From the NCBI RefSeq assembly GCF_004363655.1, contig NZ_SNZH01000018.1, forward strand, positions 92,815 to 156,814: a DNA stretch of 64,000 bases. The letters are read 5' to 3'. Shown one piece after another: positions 52,422 through 61,051 of this stretch. This DNA is from Tahibacter aquaticus. Lineage in GTDB: Bacteria > Pseudomonadota > Gammaproteobacteria > Xanthomonadales > Rhodanobacteraceae. The translations under genes were made by a program, and so were the position numbers. Under the pieces are notes generated by a model. The model had not been told where the DNA came from. It saw only the letters and a program-made list of their open reading frames with translations, and ran no database searches. Numbering within the stretch: the first letter of the stretch is position 1; each line of letters starts with the position of its first letter.

Positions 52422-55400
52422 TTACGGCGTGCCGACGGTGAAGCGGCCGATCTCGATCTCGCCGTTGACGTTCTCCAGCCGGCGTGTAACTGCGTCGCGC
52501 CTGCCCTGGCCGCTGTCGAAGGCGGTGAGGAATTCCAGCTGCACGGTGACCGCGCCGGTCAGTTTCTGCTGGCGGTTGCTGAAGTAGTTGGTCTTGACGA
52601 TGTAGGTGCCGGGCAGGGCGCGCCGAATGGTGAACACTTCCGGGCCGTAGCCGCCGGTGAAGTCGCGGCTCAGGTGGCCGCCGCTGAGGCTGCGCGGATG
52701 GCTGTAGAACACCTTTTCGCCGCTGGGGTCGATCACCCACAGGTCGATGTCGGTGTTGTCGCTGTCCCAGCTCAGCACCACGCGCAGTTCCAGCGGCAGC
52801 GGCTGCAGCAGTTCCTTGTCGATATTCAATTGCTGTGCAAGCGCCGCCAGTGCAGCCTGTTCGGCAGCGGGCGCACGCACGATCACATCGTTCAGTTCGT
52901 GCACCGCGATCACGTCGAGTTCGGGAAAGCGTGCGTCCCAGCTGCGGCTGGCGACTTCCCATAGCAGCGTGACGGCGCGCGCCGAGTCGGGCTGCGGCTG
53001 GCGCGACAGCGCCAGGGCGAGATCGCGCCGGCTTTGTGGTTCTTCGCCGCGCAGCACCAGCACCTGTTCGAACAGCGGCACGGCCAGGTCGAAGCGCTGC
53101 CATTGCTGCAGGCGGTAGGCGAACACGCGCAGCAGCGGCGCGCTGTCGAAATCGATCTCGGCCAGGTTGGACAGCACGCGCAGGGCCAGGCGCGCGTCCT
53201 TGGCCTCGTCGCGGAAGAAGGTGGAGCAATCGAGGAAGAAGGCCGGCGTGGCCGCGTTGCTCGCACGCTGCTGCAGATAGGCGGCATAGGGATCGGCGGC
53301 GGCACGCAGGGCGGCGAGGTAGGGTGTGTTCGGATCCCATTCGCGCAGTTCGATGGCGGCCGTGTCGGGTGTGGCGGCCGCTGCGTTTTTGTCGGCGGTG
53401 GCAATCTCGGTTGGCTTTTGCGCGGAACCGCCGCCGTCGGGCTCGGCGGGTCGTATCGCCGGACTTGCGGCACGGGCAGCGGGGGCCGGCGCGGCGAGTG
53501 TTTCCGCGGCGGGCGCGGCGGCAGGGGCCGGGCGCGCCGCGCTCTTGGCCGCGGGGCGCAGCATCGACCGGGCGACGCGCGATTCACCACCGCTGCGGCC
53601 GCCCGATACGGCATCCGTATCGGTGCTGGCCACGGCGATCTGTTGCGTCGGCGGCAGTATGACGGCGTCCGAATCCGGCAGGCGCTGCAGCCGCGCGCGG
53701 CGCAGGCCATCGACCTGGAGCATCAGCGCCGTGGCTTCGCCTTCCCAACGCTGGCGTGCGGCGGCATCGGGTGCCGCGGCTGGCCAGGCCTGCTGCAGTT
53801 TTGCCGCCGCTGCGGCTATTGCTGCGGCTTCCTTTGCGCGCTGGGGTTCGCCGGCCAGTCCGCTCTGCGTCTGCCATAGCGCCAGTTCGCGCTGTGCCGC
53901 CGGCAGCAGCCGGGCTTCCAGCCAGGGATGCGGCTGTTCGTGATACTGGCGGAAGGTTTCCCAGTGGCTGCGCAGCTGCCACACGTTCAGGCGCAGTTTC
54001 TCGTCTTCGGAGGTCTGCGCAGGCTGTTTCTGCAACAGGTTGCGGTAGGCGGCAAGCAGTTCCGGCTCGCGCGGTTCGACCCGGTAGTGCACATAGTCTT
54101 CGATGCGGTCGAGCACCAGCATCGAGGTCTCCTGGGTCACCACGCTGTATTTTTTTGCCAGTTCCACAATGGATTCCTTGTCGCGCACCGGTGCCAGCTC
54201 CAGGTCGGCGATGCGGGCTACGGCCCACAGCCGCGGCACGAACTCGCCGTGCTGCGCATCGAGCTGCTGTGCGCTGCCCAAGGCGACGCGGCGCAGCAGC
54301 GTAGTGCCGTAGCCGTCGCCGAATTCGAGCTGGATTTCCGCATCCGCACTGCAGCGGCCGTACAGCGTGAACGTGCTGCCGGCCGGCTGCGGCGCGCTCG
54401 GCGCGAGATCGTCGCAGCGGCCGCGCTGTACGCGCGTGGCGCGCAGCGACCAATGCGGCGCGGCGAGCTGGCGCAGGGCCGCGGCCTGGTCGAGATTGAG
54501 CAGGTTGATCACGTCGCCTTCGAAACGCCGCGCCCAGCGTGTCAGCCGTGCCGCGTCGGCGGTCTGTGCCGCATGCACGAACACGACGCGGCTGGCGCCT
54601 TCGGCACCGCCCAGTTGCGGTTCGCCCACGCCGAAATTATTCAGGCCGTCGCCGATGACGATGGCCAGGTCGGCCTTCACCACGGCCTTGCCCTGCAGGC
54701 TGCCATAGGCGCTGGCACCGTCCAGCGGCAGCGCCTCGATGGCCTGGCGCAGGCCGTCGGCCTTGCCGGCGCGCAAGCCGAAGGATTGCGCCGCGTCGGC
54801 TTCGTTGCGGAAAACGATCAGTTCGATCTGTGCCTCGCGCCATTGCGCCAGCCAGGCCTGCAGGAAATCCAGTTCCAGGCCGCGATTGCGCGCAGCGGCG
54901 CTGCCGGATGCGTCGTAGTAGATGGCGATGCGTTTCGGCGCCGGGGCAGCCTGCCGGGCTGGTGCGGCGGATTGAATCTGCGCGGCGAAGAACTGCGTGG
55001 CTGGCTCGCTTGCCCCCGGTACGGCGAAGACGGCAACCGCTGCCGCCGGCTTGGGCAGTTCGAAGGCGAGCGGGCCGTCCGGGCGGAAATCGCGTTGTTC
55101 CAGGTCCGCAACGAAGCTGTCGCGCCAGCGCTGGAAGCCGAGCCTGGCGCCGGCAATCTGTGCCGATGGCGCGGTCTGCGTCTGTATCGCTTCCGCATGC
55201 ACCTTGAACTGCGCAATGGCCTGGGCGAATTGCAGCGGCAGCACGTAGCGATAGGCCTTGCCAGTATCGATCAGCGGCTGGTCGAACGAGAGCTGTACCT
55301 GTTTGCTGCCCCGGGCCGGAATGGGATAGAGCCGGGTGCGGAATACATTGCCCTGGGTCAGCTCGGCCAGGCCCGGATCGATGCGGCGGCGCGTCGTCTG

Positions 55401-55772
55401 TTCGAACGCAACGCGTGCGGTCTCTTTTTCCACTACTACGCCCTGGCGCAGTTTGCCGTCGACTTCCAGCGCATAGCCGGTGATGCTCTGGCCCTCGGCC
55501 AGCGGAAATACCAGTTCGCCTTCGAGTACGCGCGCATTCGGATTGAAGAAGGTCAGGTCTACGCGCGTGCTGGCGACGAAGCCCTGCAGGCGGATATCGA
55601 TGCTGACGTTCTGCAGCACGATGGGCTGCAATCCCAGCGCCGGGTCCAGCCACACCTGCGGCGGTGACGGTGGCGGTGGCGGTGGCGGCGCGATCTGGAT
55701 CGGCTGACTTGCCTGGGCGCTGGCCGAGCAGGCCAGCAGCACGACGAATAATCCTTGCCACAACGTGTTCAT
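52422..55772 (-). CDS. Large secreted VIT, VWA-like and DUF2135 protein
   Basis: 1116 residues from ATG 55772 (AAGGAG seven nt upstream). A signal peptide ends near SAQA, followed by a proline run. The VIT domain (~35-165) has VLQNVSIDIRLQGFVASTRVDLTFFNPN and LEGELVFPLAEGQSITGYAL. A VWA-like domain (~255-420) has IYYDASGSAAA. A helical region, an Ala/Pro-rich linker (~760-830) and a TPR-like helical part precede the C-terminal DUF2135 (~1000-1115, VVLSWDSDNTDIDLWVIDPSGEKV, GGYGPEVFTIRRALPGTY). No C-terminal sorting signal or anchor. Role unknown; likely cell-surface or periplasmic. Confidence 0.85.
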   Translation of the reverse strand: MNTLWQGLFVVLLACSASAQASQPIQIAPPPPPPPSPPQVWLDPALGLQPIVLQNVSIDIRLQGFVASTRVDLTFFNPNARVLEGELVFPLAEGQSITGYALEVDGKLRQGVVVEKETARVAFEQTTRRRIDPGLAELTQGNVFRTRLYPIPARGSKQVQLSFDQPLIDTGKAYRYVLPLQFAQAIAQFKVHAEAIQTQTAPSAQIAGARLGFQRWRDSFVADLEQRDFRPDGPLAFELPKPAAAVAVFAVPGASEPATQFFAAQIQSAAPARQAAPAPKRIAIYYDASGSAAARNRGLELDFLQAWLAQWREAQIELIVFRNEADAAQSFGLRAGKADGLRQAIEALPLDGASAYGSLQGKAVVKADLAIVIGDGLNNFGVGEPQLGGAEGASRVVFVHAAQTADAARLTRWARRFEGDVINLLNLDQAAALRQLAAPHWSLRATRVQRGRCDDLAPSAPQPAGSTFTLYGRCSADAEIQLEFGDGYGTTLLRRVALGSAQQLDAQHGEFVPRLWAVARIADLELAPVRDKESIVELAKKYSVVTQETSMLVLDRIEDYVHYRVEPREPELLAAYRNLLQKQPAQTSEDEKLRLNVWQLRSHWETFRQYHEQPHPWLEARLLPAAQRELALWQTQSGLAGEPQRAKEAAAIAAAAAKLQQAWPAAAPDAAARQRWEGEATALMLQVDGLRRARLQRLPDSDAVILPPTQQIAVASTDTDAVSGGRSGGESRVARSMLRPAAKSAARPAPAAAPAAETLAAPAPAARAASPAIRPAEPDGGGSAQKPTEIATADKNAAAATPDTAAIELREWDPNTPYLAALRAAADPYAAYLQQRASNAATPAFFLDCSTFFRDEAKDARLALRVLSNLAEIDFDSAPLLRVFAYRLQQWQRFDLAVPLFEQVLVLRGEEPQSRRDLALALSRQPQPDSARAVTLLWEVASRSWDARFPELDVIAVHELNDVIVRAPAAEQAALAALAQQLNIDKELLQPLPLELRVVLSWDSDNTDIDLWVIDPSGEKVFYSHPRSLSGGHLSRDFTGGYGPEVFTIRRALPGTYIVKTNYFSNRQQKLTGAVTVQLEFLTAFDSGQGRRDAVTRRLENVNGEIEIGRFTVGTP

Positions 55773-56076
55773 GCGCATGCTCCTTGCCGGACGGTGAGGC
55801 GGGAACGCGGCGAACACCGGCGCGGGGTTGCCGCGGACAACGGTGTGCGAGGCGGGTGTCTGCGGCAGATTCCCCCGCCAGCGGCGCCAGCATAGCCCGG
55901 CGATTGCCGGCCTTGCGCCGTGCCGTTCAGCGCACAGGCGGCGTCGCGCTGCGGCTGTGTGCAGCGAGGCTTGCGCCGGACCGGCCCTGGCGCCGACCAT
56001 GTGCCGCTGCATGGCCTGTCGTCCCGCGGGAACGCGGGCCTGCGCCCCCACCTCCATCCCTGGCGGCACCGCTGCG
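55773..56076. other. 304-nt divergent gap
   Basis: No gene supported. It holds the promoters of the VIT-DUF2135 gene (minus) and the DUF3160 gene (plus). Open frames across it are Arg/Pro-rich extensions. I see no clear promoter consensus. Confidence 0.4.
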
Positions 56077-58911
56077 ATGATTAGCCGATACCTGTCCATT
56101 GCGGCGCATGCGCGCTGCCTGCTGTTTGCCTTGCTTACGCTTGCCGGCCCAGGCATGGCCGACGATTCCATTTTCCACATGGCGGAATTGCCAGTGCAGG
56201 CGTCGCCGGATGCGGGCTCGCGCTGGAACCTGGCGGCAGGCGAGCAGGTCGTCGATTTCGATATCTGGCCGGACCGGCCCGTGGTCGTCGCACTGGTGCG
56301 CGGCGCCGACGGCAGTCACCGCGTGCGCGAGTGGCGCATCGGCGGCAGCGACGCAACGACCTTGCTGGACGTCGGGGCGGATCTCGTGCCGGCCAGCATC
56401 ACGGTGCATCCGCTGGGCAAGAAACTGTTCCTGGGCGGACGCAGCGCAGAGCAGTCGGTCATCCTCGCGGCGTCGGCCGCCGACGGCTGGCAGCTGCAAC
56501 GCATCCACGCCAGCGACAAGCCGCTGCGCCGCCTGCTGGTGTCGCCGCGGCCGTTCGTGGCGCGCTACGACGCGGCGAGCGGGCAGCCGCAACTGTCGTA
56601 TCGGCTGGTCTTCGCCGAACGCCAGGCCGACGGCAATTATTCGACGCGTTCGGTGCTCGAGCAGGGGGGGCGCGACTATCAGATCATCGGTCCCGCAGCG
56701 CGTTATACCGAGCTGGATGACGTCGACGTACAGCCTACGCGCAACGACGTGGCCTCGGCCGTGCCGGCGGCGTTTCACCCGGGTGGACATATTCTGCTGT
56801 GGCAGGACGCAAAGGGCTGCTTCCACAAGCTGCCGTATGCGGGCATGAACTGGGGCGAGGCCGCGCCCGTCGCCGGCAAGCCCTGCGGCGGTTCGCTCAC
56901 CGTCACGCCGAACGGCGTCGGCCTGCTGCACTGGAACAAGGGCCAGCCTGGCGTACAGCTGATCACCGAGCAGGGCCGCAAGAGCACGCCGCTGGCCGCG
57001 CAGTTCCGCTTTGCCGGCACGCCGTCGTCGGTGGCCGACGGCAAGGGCGTGGTCGGCCTGGTCGACGAAGGCACAGGGCAGGGCCTGGTCTACGTGCCGG
57101 TACAGGTGCCGCTGCACGATGTGGTGAATGCCTGGATGTACCTGGAAGGCGCCGACGACGAGCGCCGCTTCGGCAGCGACAGCGGCCTGTTCCGGCGGCT
57201 GCCGCACGAACAGTTGTACCAACTGTACGATTCGGAAAATTACAGTTGTGGAGGCTATGATTCCACCACGCCGACGCGGCCCTACCTCGTCACCAGTGAC
57301 ATCTTCTGGGAACTGATCGGCGCGGCGTACGAGGGCATTTTCATCGTCAACGAAAGCCAGCGCGGCATGCCGGCGTTCTGGATCTTCGCCGAGACCGCCG
57401 CCGCCGATCTGGCTGCGCGCCAGCCCGATTCGCCCTGGGCCAAGGCGTTTGCCGCCATCGTGCCGCTACGCGATCCGACTGCAGTGCTGCAGGGCGAAAG
57501 CGCGCTGATTGCCGCGGCCAAGGGCAAGGCGGTCAGCCTGGCCACCGGCGAGGAATTTGACTACGGCGAACTGCTGCCGCGCGGCCACTACGCCAGCGAT
57601 CCGCAGCGCGCCGCCTATTTCAAGGCGGTTCACTACCTCACCGAACTGGCGGCAAGGCGTGAAGACACGGCCAGCCTGCGCCAGGCGTCCGCGGCGACGA
57701 AGGCCACGGCGCAGCGCTGGATAGCGACCTACCAGCCGTTCATCGCGCCCAGCCGCGCGCCGCTGGTCTGGGGCGATGGTGCTGCCGTGCCGGCGTATGC
57801 ACGGCATGCCCTGGCTGCGCCGCAGGTGTTTCCGCTGTCCTGGGGCTTCGACAACGAAGTGCTGCTGTCCAGCGTGTATCACGCCGACTGGCCCAAGGAC
57901 GAACAGATCGTCGGCGCCGATGGCGGCCGCCTGCTGCCGTCGGGGCTGGATCTCGCCGCGGCGCTGGGCAGCGGTGCGGCGCGTGCGCTGCTGGCCGAGG
58001 AATTCCGCCGCTATCCGCGGCTGGAGCCGGTCATCGATACGGTTGCCCGGCGCCGCCCGGCCAAGTCCGGCAGCGGCGAAGACCTTTACCAGGCCTGGCT
58101 GCAGCTGCTGGCGACGCAATGGTCGGACGCGGTGCACACGCCGGCCACGGCGACGTTCGGGCGAGAGCTGTGGCAGCGCAAGCGCCTGCAGACCGGGCTG
58201 GCCTCGTGGGCCACGCTGCGCCATGCCACCACGCTGGTGAACGAGCGCATTGCCGCCCAGTGCGGCGAAGGCGGCTTCGAGGCCATCGTGCTGCGGCCGC
58301 CGCGGGGCTATGTGGAACCGGATGCGGAATTCTTCGCCGCCAGCGCACGCCTGTTCGAGCAGATCGAGAAGTCGCTGCAGGGCCTGGGTGATATCGGCGT
58401 CGACGACCCGAACCAGCTCGGTGCCGATGGCCAGGCGCAGCGCGACGGCATTGCCCGGCGCCTGCAGGCGACCGCGCAGCAGGCGCGCCTGTTCGAGGCG
58501 ATGGCGCGCAAGCAGCTGCGTGGCGAAGCGCTGAGCGAGGCCGACTACGAAGCGATTCTGCTCATCGCGCGCGTGGCCGAGCATCATCTGCTGGTGTTCA
58601 AGAGCCTGAGCAACAAAGACCTTGCCCTGTCCAATCCCGATCCGATGATGAAGATCGCCGACGTGGCCGGCGACGGTCCGCTGCTGATGGCGGCCGTGGG
58701 CCGGCCGCTGGAGTGGGACCAGGTCGTGCCGTATTTCGGCCGCCGCGCCATCGTCAAGGGCAGCGTCTATTCGTATTACGAGTTCAGCGCGCCGGCGCCG
58801 CTGCAGGACGCGCAATGGCGCAAGCAGGTCGACAAGCAGGCGAGACCGCCCTGGATCGATGCCCTCATTTCCGACAAGGGCCTGTCGTGTCCGGCCAAAG
58901 CACCGTTCTAG
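56077..58911 (+). CDS. DUF3160 family secreted protein
   Basis: 944 residues from ATG 56077. A signal peptide (CLLFALLTLAGPGMA) leads to an extra N-terminal ~330-residue beta-rich domain that may be a propeller (VVVALVRGADG, VPASITVHPLGKKLFLGGRS). The DUF3160 body follows: YDSENYSCGGYDSTTPTRPYLVTSD, WATLRHATTLVNERI, PPRGYVEPDAEFFAA, HHLLVFKSLSNKDLA and a late GRRAIVKGSVYSYYEF. DUF3160 proteins are large exported proteins of unknown function. The CapA-like gene starts 25 nt before its stop, so the two are coupled. Confidence 0.8.
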   Translation: MISRYLSIAAHARCLLFALLTLAGPGMADDSIFHMAELPVQASPDAGSRWNLAAGEQVVDFDIWPDRPVVVALVRGADGSHRVREWRIGGSDATTLLDVGADLVPASITVHPLGKKLFLGGRSAEQSVILAASAADGWQLQRIHASDKPLRRLLVSPRPFVARYDAASGQPQLSYRLVFAERQADGNYSTRSVLEQGGRDYQIIGPAARYTELDDVDVQPTRNDVASAVPAAFHPGGHILLWQDAKGCFHKLPYAGMNWGEAAPVAGKPCGGSLTVTPNGVGLLHWNKGQPGVQLITEQGRKSTPLAAQFRFAGTPSSVADGKGVVGLVDEGTGQGLVYVPVQVPLHDVVNAWMYLEGADDERRFGSDSGLFRRLPHEQLYQLYDSENYSCGGYDSTTPTRPYLVTSDIFWELIGAAYEGIFIVNESQRGMPAFWIFAETAAADLAARQPDSPWAKAFAAIVPLRDPTAVLQGESALIAAAKGKAVSLATGEEFDYGELLPRGHYASDPQRAAYFKAVHYLTELAARREDTASLRQASAATKATAQRWIATYQPFIAPSRAPLVWGDGAAVPAYARHALAAPQVFPLSWGFDNEVLLSSVYHADWPKDEQIVGADGGRLLPSGLDLAAALGSGAARALLAEEFRRYPRLEPVIDTVARRRPAKSGSGEDLYQAWLQLLATQWSDAVHTPATATFGRELWQRKRLQTGLASWATLRHATTLVNERIAAQCGEGGFEAIVLRPPRGYVEPDAEFFAASARLFEQIEKSLQGLGDIGVDDPNQLGADGQAQRDGIARRLQATAQQARLFEAMARKQLRGEALSEADYEAILLIARVAEHHLLVFKSLSNKDLALSNPDPMMKIADVAGDGPLLMAAVGRPLEWDQVVPYFGRRAIVKGSVYSYYEFSAPAPLQDAQWRKQVDKQARPPWIDALISDKGLSCPAKAPF

Positions 58912-60308
58912 CGGCATTGCTTGCGCTCACCTCGCTGGCGCGGGCGGCAACGCCGGTGCGCGAGGACGTGCGCCTGCTGTTCGGCGGCGACGTGCTGCTG
59001 TCGCGCCAGGTGCAGGAGGAATGGCAGCGGCGGCAGACTTCGCCCTGGGCCGGCCTGTCGGCGCTGTTTGCCCAGGCCGACTGGGTTGGCGGCAATCTCG
59101 AAGGCGCTGCGGGCAAGGACAGCGCCTGCATTGCCGGCGAAAGCCCCTGTTTTGCCGTTGGCGATGCATTGCTTGCCACGCTGCCGCAAGCCGGCTTCAG
59201 CGCGCTCGCGCACGAGAACAACCATGCCGGCGACCTGGGCAGTGCCGGTCGCCGCGACACTTACGCCGCCTTGGCGCAACACGGCGTGCTGGCGCTGGAT
59301 TTCGCCCGTTCGCCGCAGTTCTTCCGCCGCGGCGACTACACCGTCGCGCTGATTGCCGTGAGCACGGTGCGCGCGGCCGACGGCCAGCGGCAGCAGATTC
59401 CATCGGTGGAACTGGCGCAGAAACTGCGCCTGGCTGCGGCCTTGGCCAATGTCGTTGTGGTTTCGGTGCATTGGGGCCAGGAACTGGTCGACTGGCCGAT
59501 TGCGGCCCAGCGCGAACAGGCCGCCTGGCTGGTCGGGCAGGGCGCCGATCTCATCGTCGGCCATCACCCGCATGTGGTGCAGGCGGCGGAGTGCATTGCC
59601 GGCAGGCCGGTATACTTTTCCCTGGGCAACCTGCTGTTCGACCAGAAATATCCCCAGTCCAAGCTCGGTGCGATCGCCGACTGCCGCCTGCGCGACGGCG
59701 CGCTGCACTGCGCCACGCTGCATACCACGACCCGTCCCGGCACGACCTACCCGACCCTGGCCGATGCCGCGCCCTCGCTGCTGGCCGGCTGCACGCCGCC
59801 GCTGCGCCGCGGCCTCGAACTGAATGGCGTAGCCGTCCGCGCGGAACCCTGGTCTGGTGCAACGCCGCCGGACACGCTGGCGCTGGAGGGCTGGAAGGAT
59901 GGCAAGCGGCAATGGCGTTCGCGCCGCCAGCGCATCCTTTCGCTGCAGCCGGCAGCGCTGGCCGGTGCCGGCGAAGCCTCGCTTTTATTCACATTGGAAC
60001 AACATGCCTCGCCACTGGACATGGCCAGCGGCGTGCGGCCTTACGTCTACGCCGTGGGGCCGCACGGCCTGGTAGCGAAGTGGCGCGGCTCTGCCCTGGC
60101 CTGGCCGCTGCTGGATGCGCTGGCCATGGCGGGACCGCATTCGGTGCCGATCTGTGCACTGCACCGGGGCGATTCCTTCGTCATGCTCGATCCGTCCACG
60201 CCCGCGACGCGGCGGGCGGCCTACCGCTGGAACGGTTTTGGTTTCAGTGGCGTGGACGGTCCGGCGACGGCGGCCTGCGAAGCGCTGTGGCCCTGGACCA
60301 GGCGCTGA
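58887..60308 (+). CDS. CapA/PGA-type metallophosphatase-like secreted protein
   Basis: 473 residues from a GTG at 58887 inside the end of the DUF3160 gene (AAGGG seven nt upstream). A short signal peptide (LAALLALTSLARA) precedes the CapA fold: LLFGGDVLLSRQ, WVGGNLEGAAG, ALAHENNHAGDLG, VVVSVHWGQELVDW, LIVGHHPHVVQAAE and VYFSLGNLLFDQ. These are the metal residues of the PGA_cap calcineurin-like family. A ~180-residue C-terminal part has no recognised domain. Members act on poly-gamma-glutamate or unknown phosphoesters in the envelope. Confidence 0.87.
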   Translation: MSGQSTVLAALLALTSLARAATPVREDVRLLFGGDVLLSRQVQEEWQRRQTSPWAGLSALFAQADWVGGNLEGAAGKDSACIAGESPCFAVGDALLATLPQAGFSALAHENNHAGDLGSAGRRDTYAALAQHGVLALDFARSPQFFRRGDYTVALIAVSTVRAADGQRQQIPSVELAQKLRLAAALANVVVVSVHWGQELVDWPIAAQREQAAWLVGQGADLIVGHHPHVVQAAECIAGRPVYFSLGNLLFDQKYPQSKLGAIADCRLRDGALHCATLHTTTRPGTTYPTLADAAPSLLAGCTPPLRRGLELNGVAVRAEPWSGATPPDTLALEGWKDGKRQWRSRRQRILSLQPAALAGAGEASLLFTLEQHASPLDMASGVRPYVYAVGPHGLVAKWRGSALAWPLLDALAMAGPHSVPICALHRGDSFVMLDPSTPATRRAAYRWNGFGFSGVDGPATAACEALWPWTRR

Positions 60309-60472
60309 TGCGGGCAAGCAACGCGGGCTGCACGGCTAGCGCATACGCGTGGCGCCGGCGGCGGCTGTGGCCGGCCAGACCTAATTCATTTGCGCCCTGG
60401 CAGCGGCCTGAATAGGCTGTCGTTTCGCCTGCGCCAGACCACCCGTTTCGTTTTCAAGAGTTCGAGCGACTT

Positions 60473-61051
60473 ATGCTGCTGATGATCGACAACTACGACA
60501 GCTTCACCTGGAACCTCGTGCAGTACCTGGGCGAGCTGGGCTGCGAGGTCAAGGTGATCCGCAACGACGAGTGGACGGTGCAGCAGGTAGCCCAGGCCCA
60601 GCCCAGCCATATCGTGATTTCGCCCGGCCCGTGCACGCCGAACGAAGCCGGCATCTCGTTGCAGCTGCTGGCCGAACTGAGCGAGCGCATTCCGGTGTTC
60701 GGCGTCTGCCTGGGCCACCAGGCCATCGGCCAGGCCTTCGGCGGCAAGGTCGTACGCGCCGCGCAGATCATGCATGGCAAGACCTCGCCCATCCGCCATA
60801 CCGGCCAGGGCGTGTTCCGCGGTTTGCCCGATCCGTTCGAGGCGACCCGGTATCATTCTCTGGTTGTGGAAAAAGAGTCTTTGCCCGACTGCCTTGAAGT
60901 CACCGCCTGGACCGAACAGGCCGATGGCCGCATCGACGAGATCATGGGTTTTCGCCACCGGCAGCTGCGCGTGGAAGGCGTGCAGTTCCATCCCGAATCG
61001 ATACTCACGCAGCACGGGCGCGAACTGCTGGGCAATTTCCTCGCCGCATGA
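60473..61051 (+). CDS. trpG: Anthranilate synthase component II (glutamine amidotransferase)
   Basis: 192 residues. The class I amidotransferase triad is present: [13 protein letters not shown] with the nucleophile Cys, and GVQFHPESI with His and Glu; [19 protein letters not shown] and [12 protein letters not shown] are the TrpG/PabA signature. It supplies ammonia to TrpE and possibly also to aminodeoxychorismate synthase. It lies 10 kb from trpE. The downstream gene starts within its stop (ATGA), and trpD/trpC are not next to it in this window. Confidence 0.94.
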   Translation: MLLMIDNYDSFTWNLVQYLGELGCEVKVIRNDEWTVQQVAQAQPSHIVISPGPCTPNEAGISLQLLAELSERIPVFGVCLGHQAIGQAFGGKVVRAAQIMHGKTSPIRHTGQGVFRGLPDPFEATRYHSLVVEKESLPDCLEVTAWTEQADGRIDEIMGFRHRQLRVEGVQFHPESILTQHGRELLGNFLAA

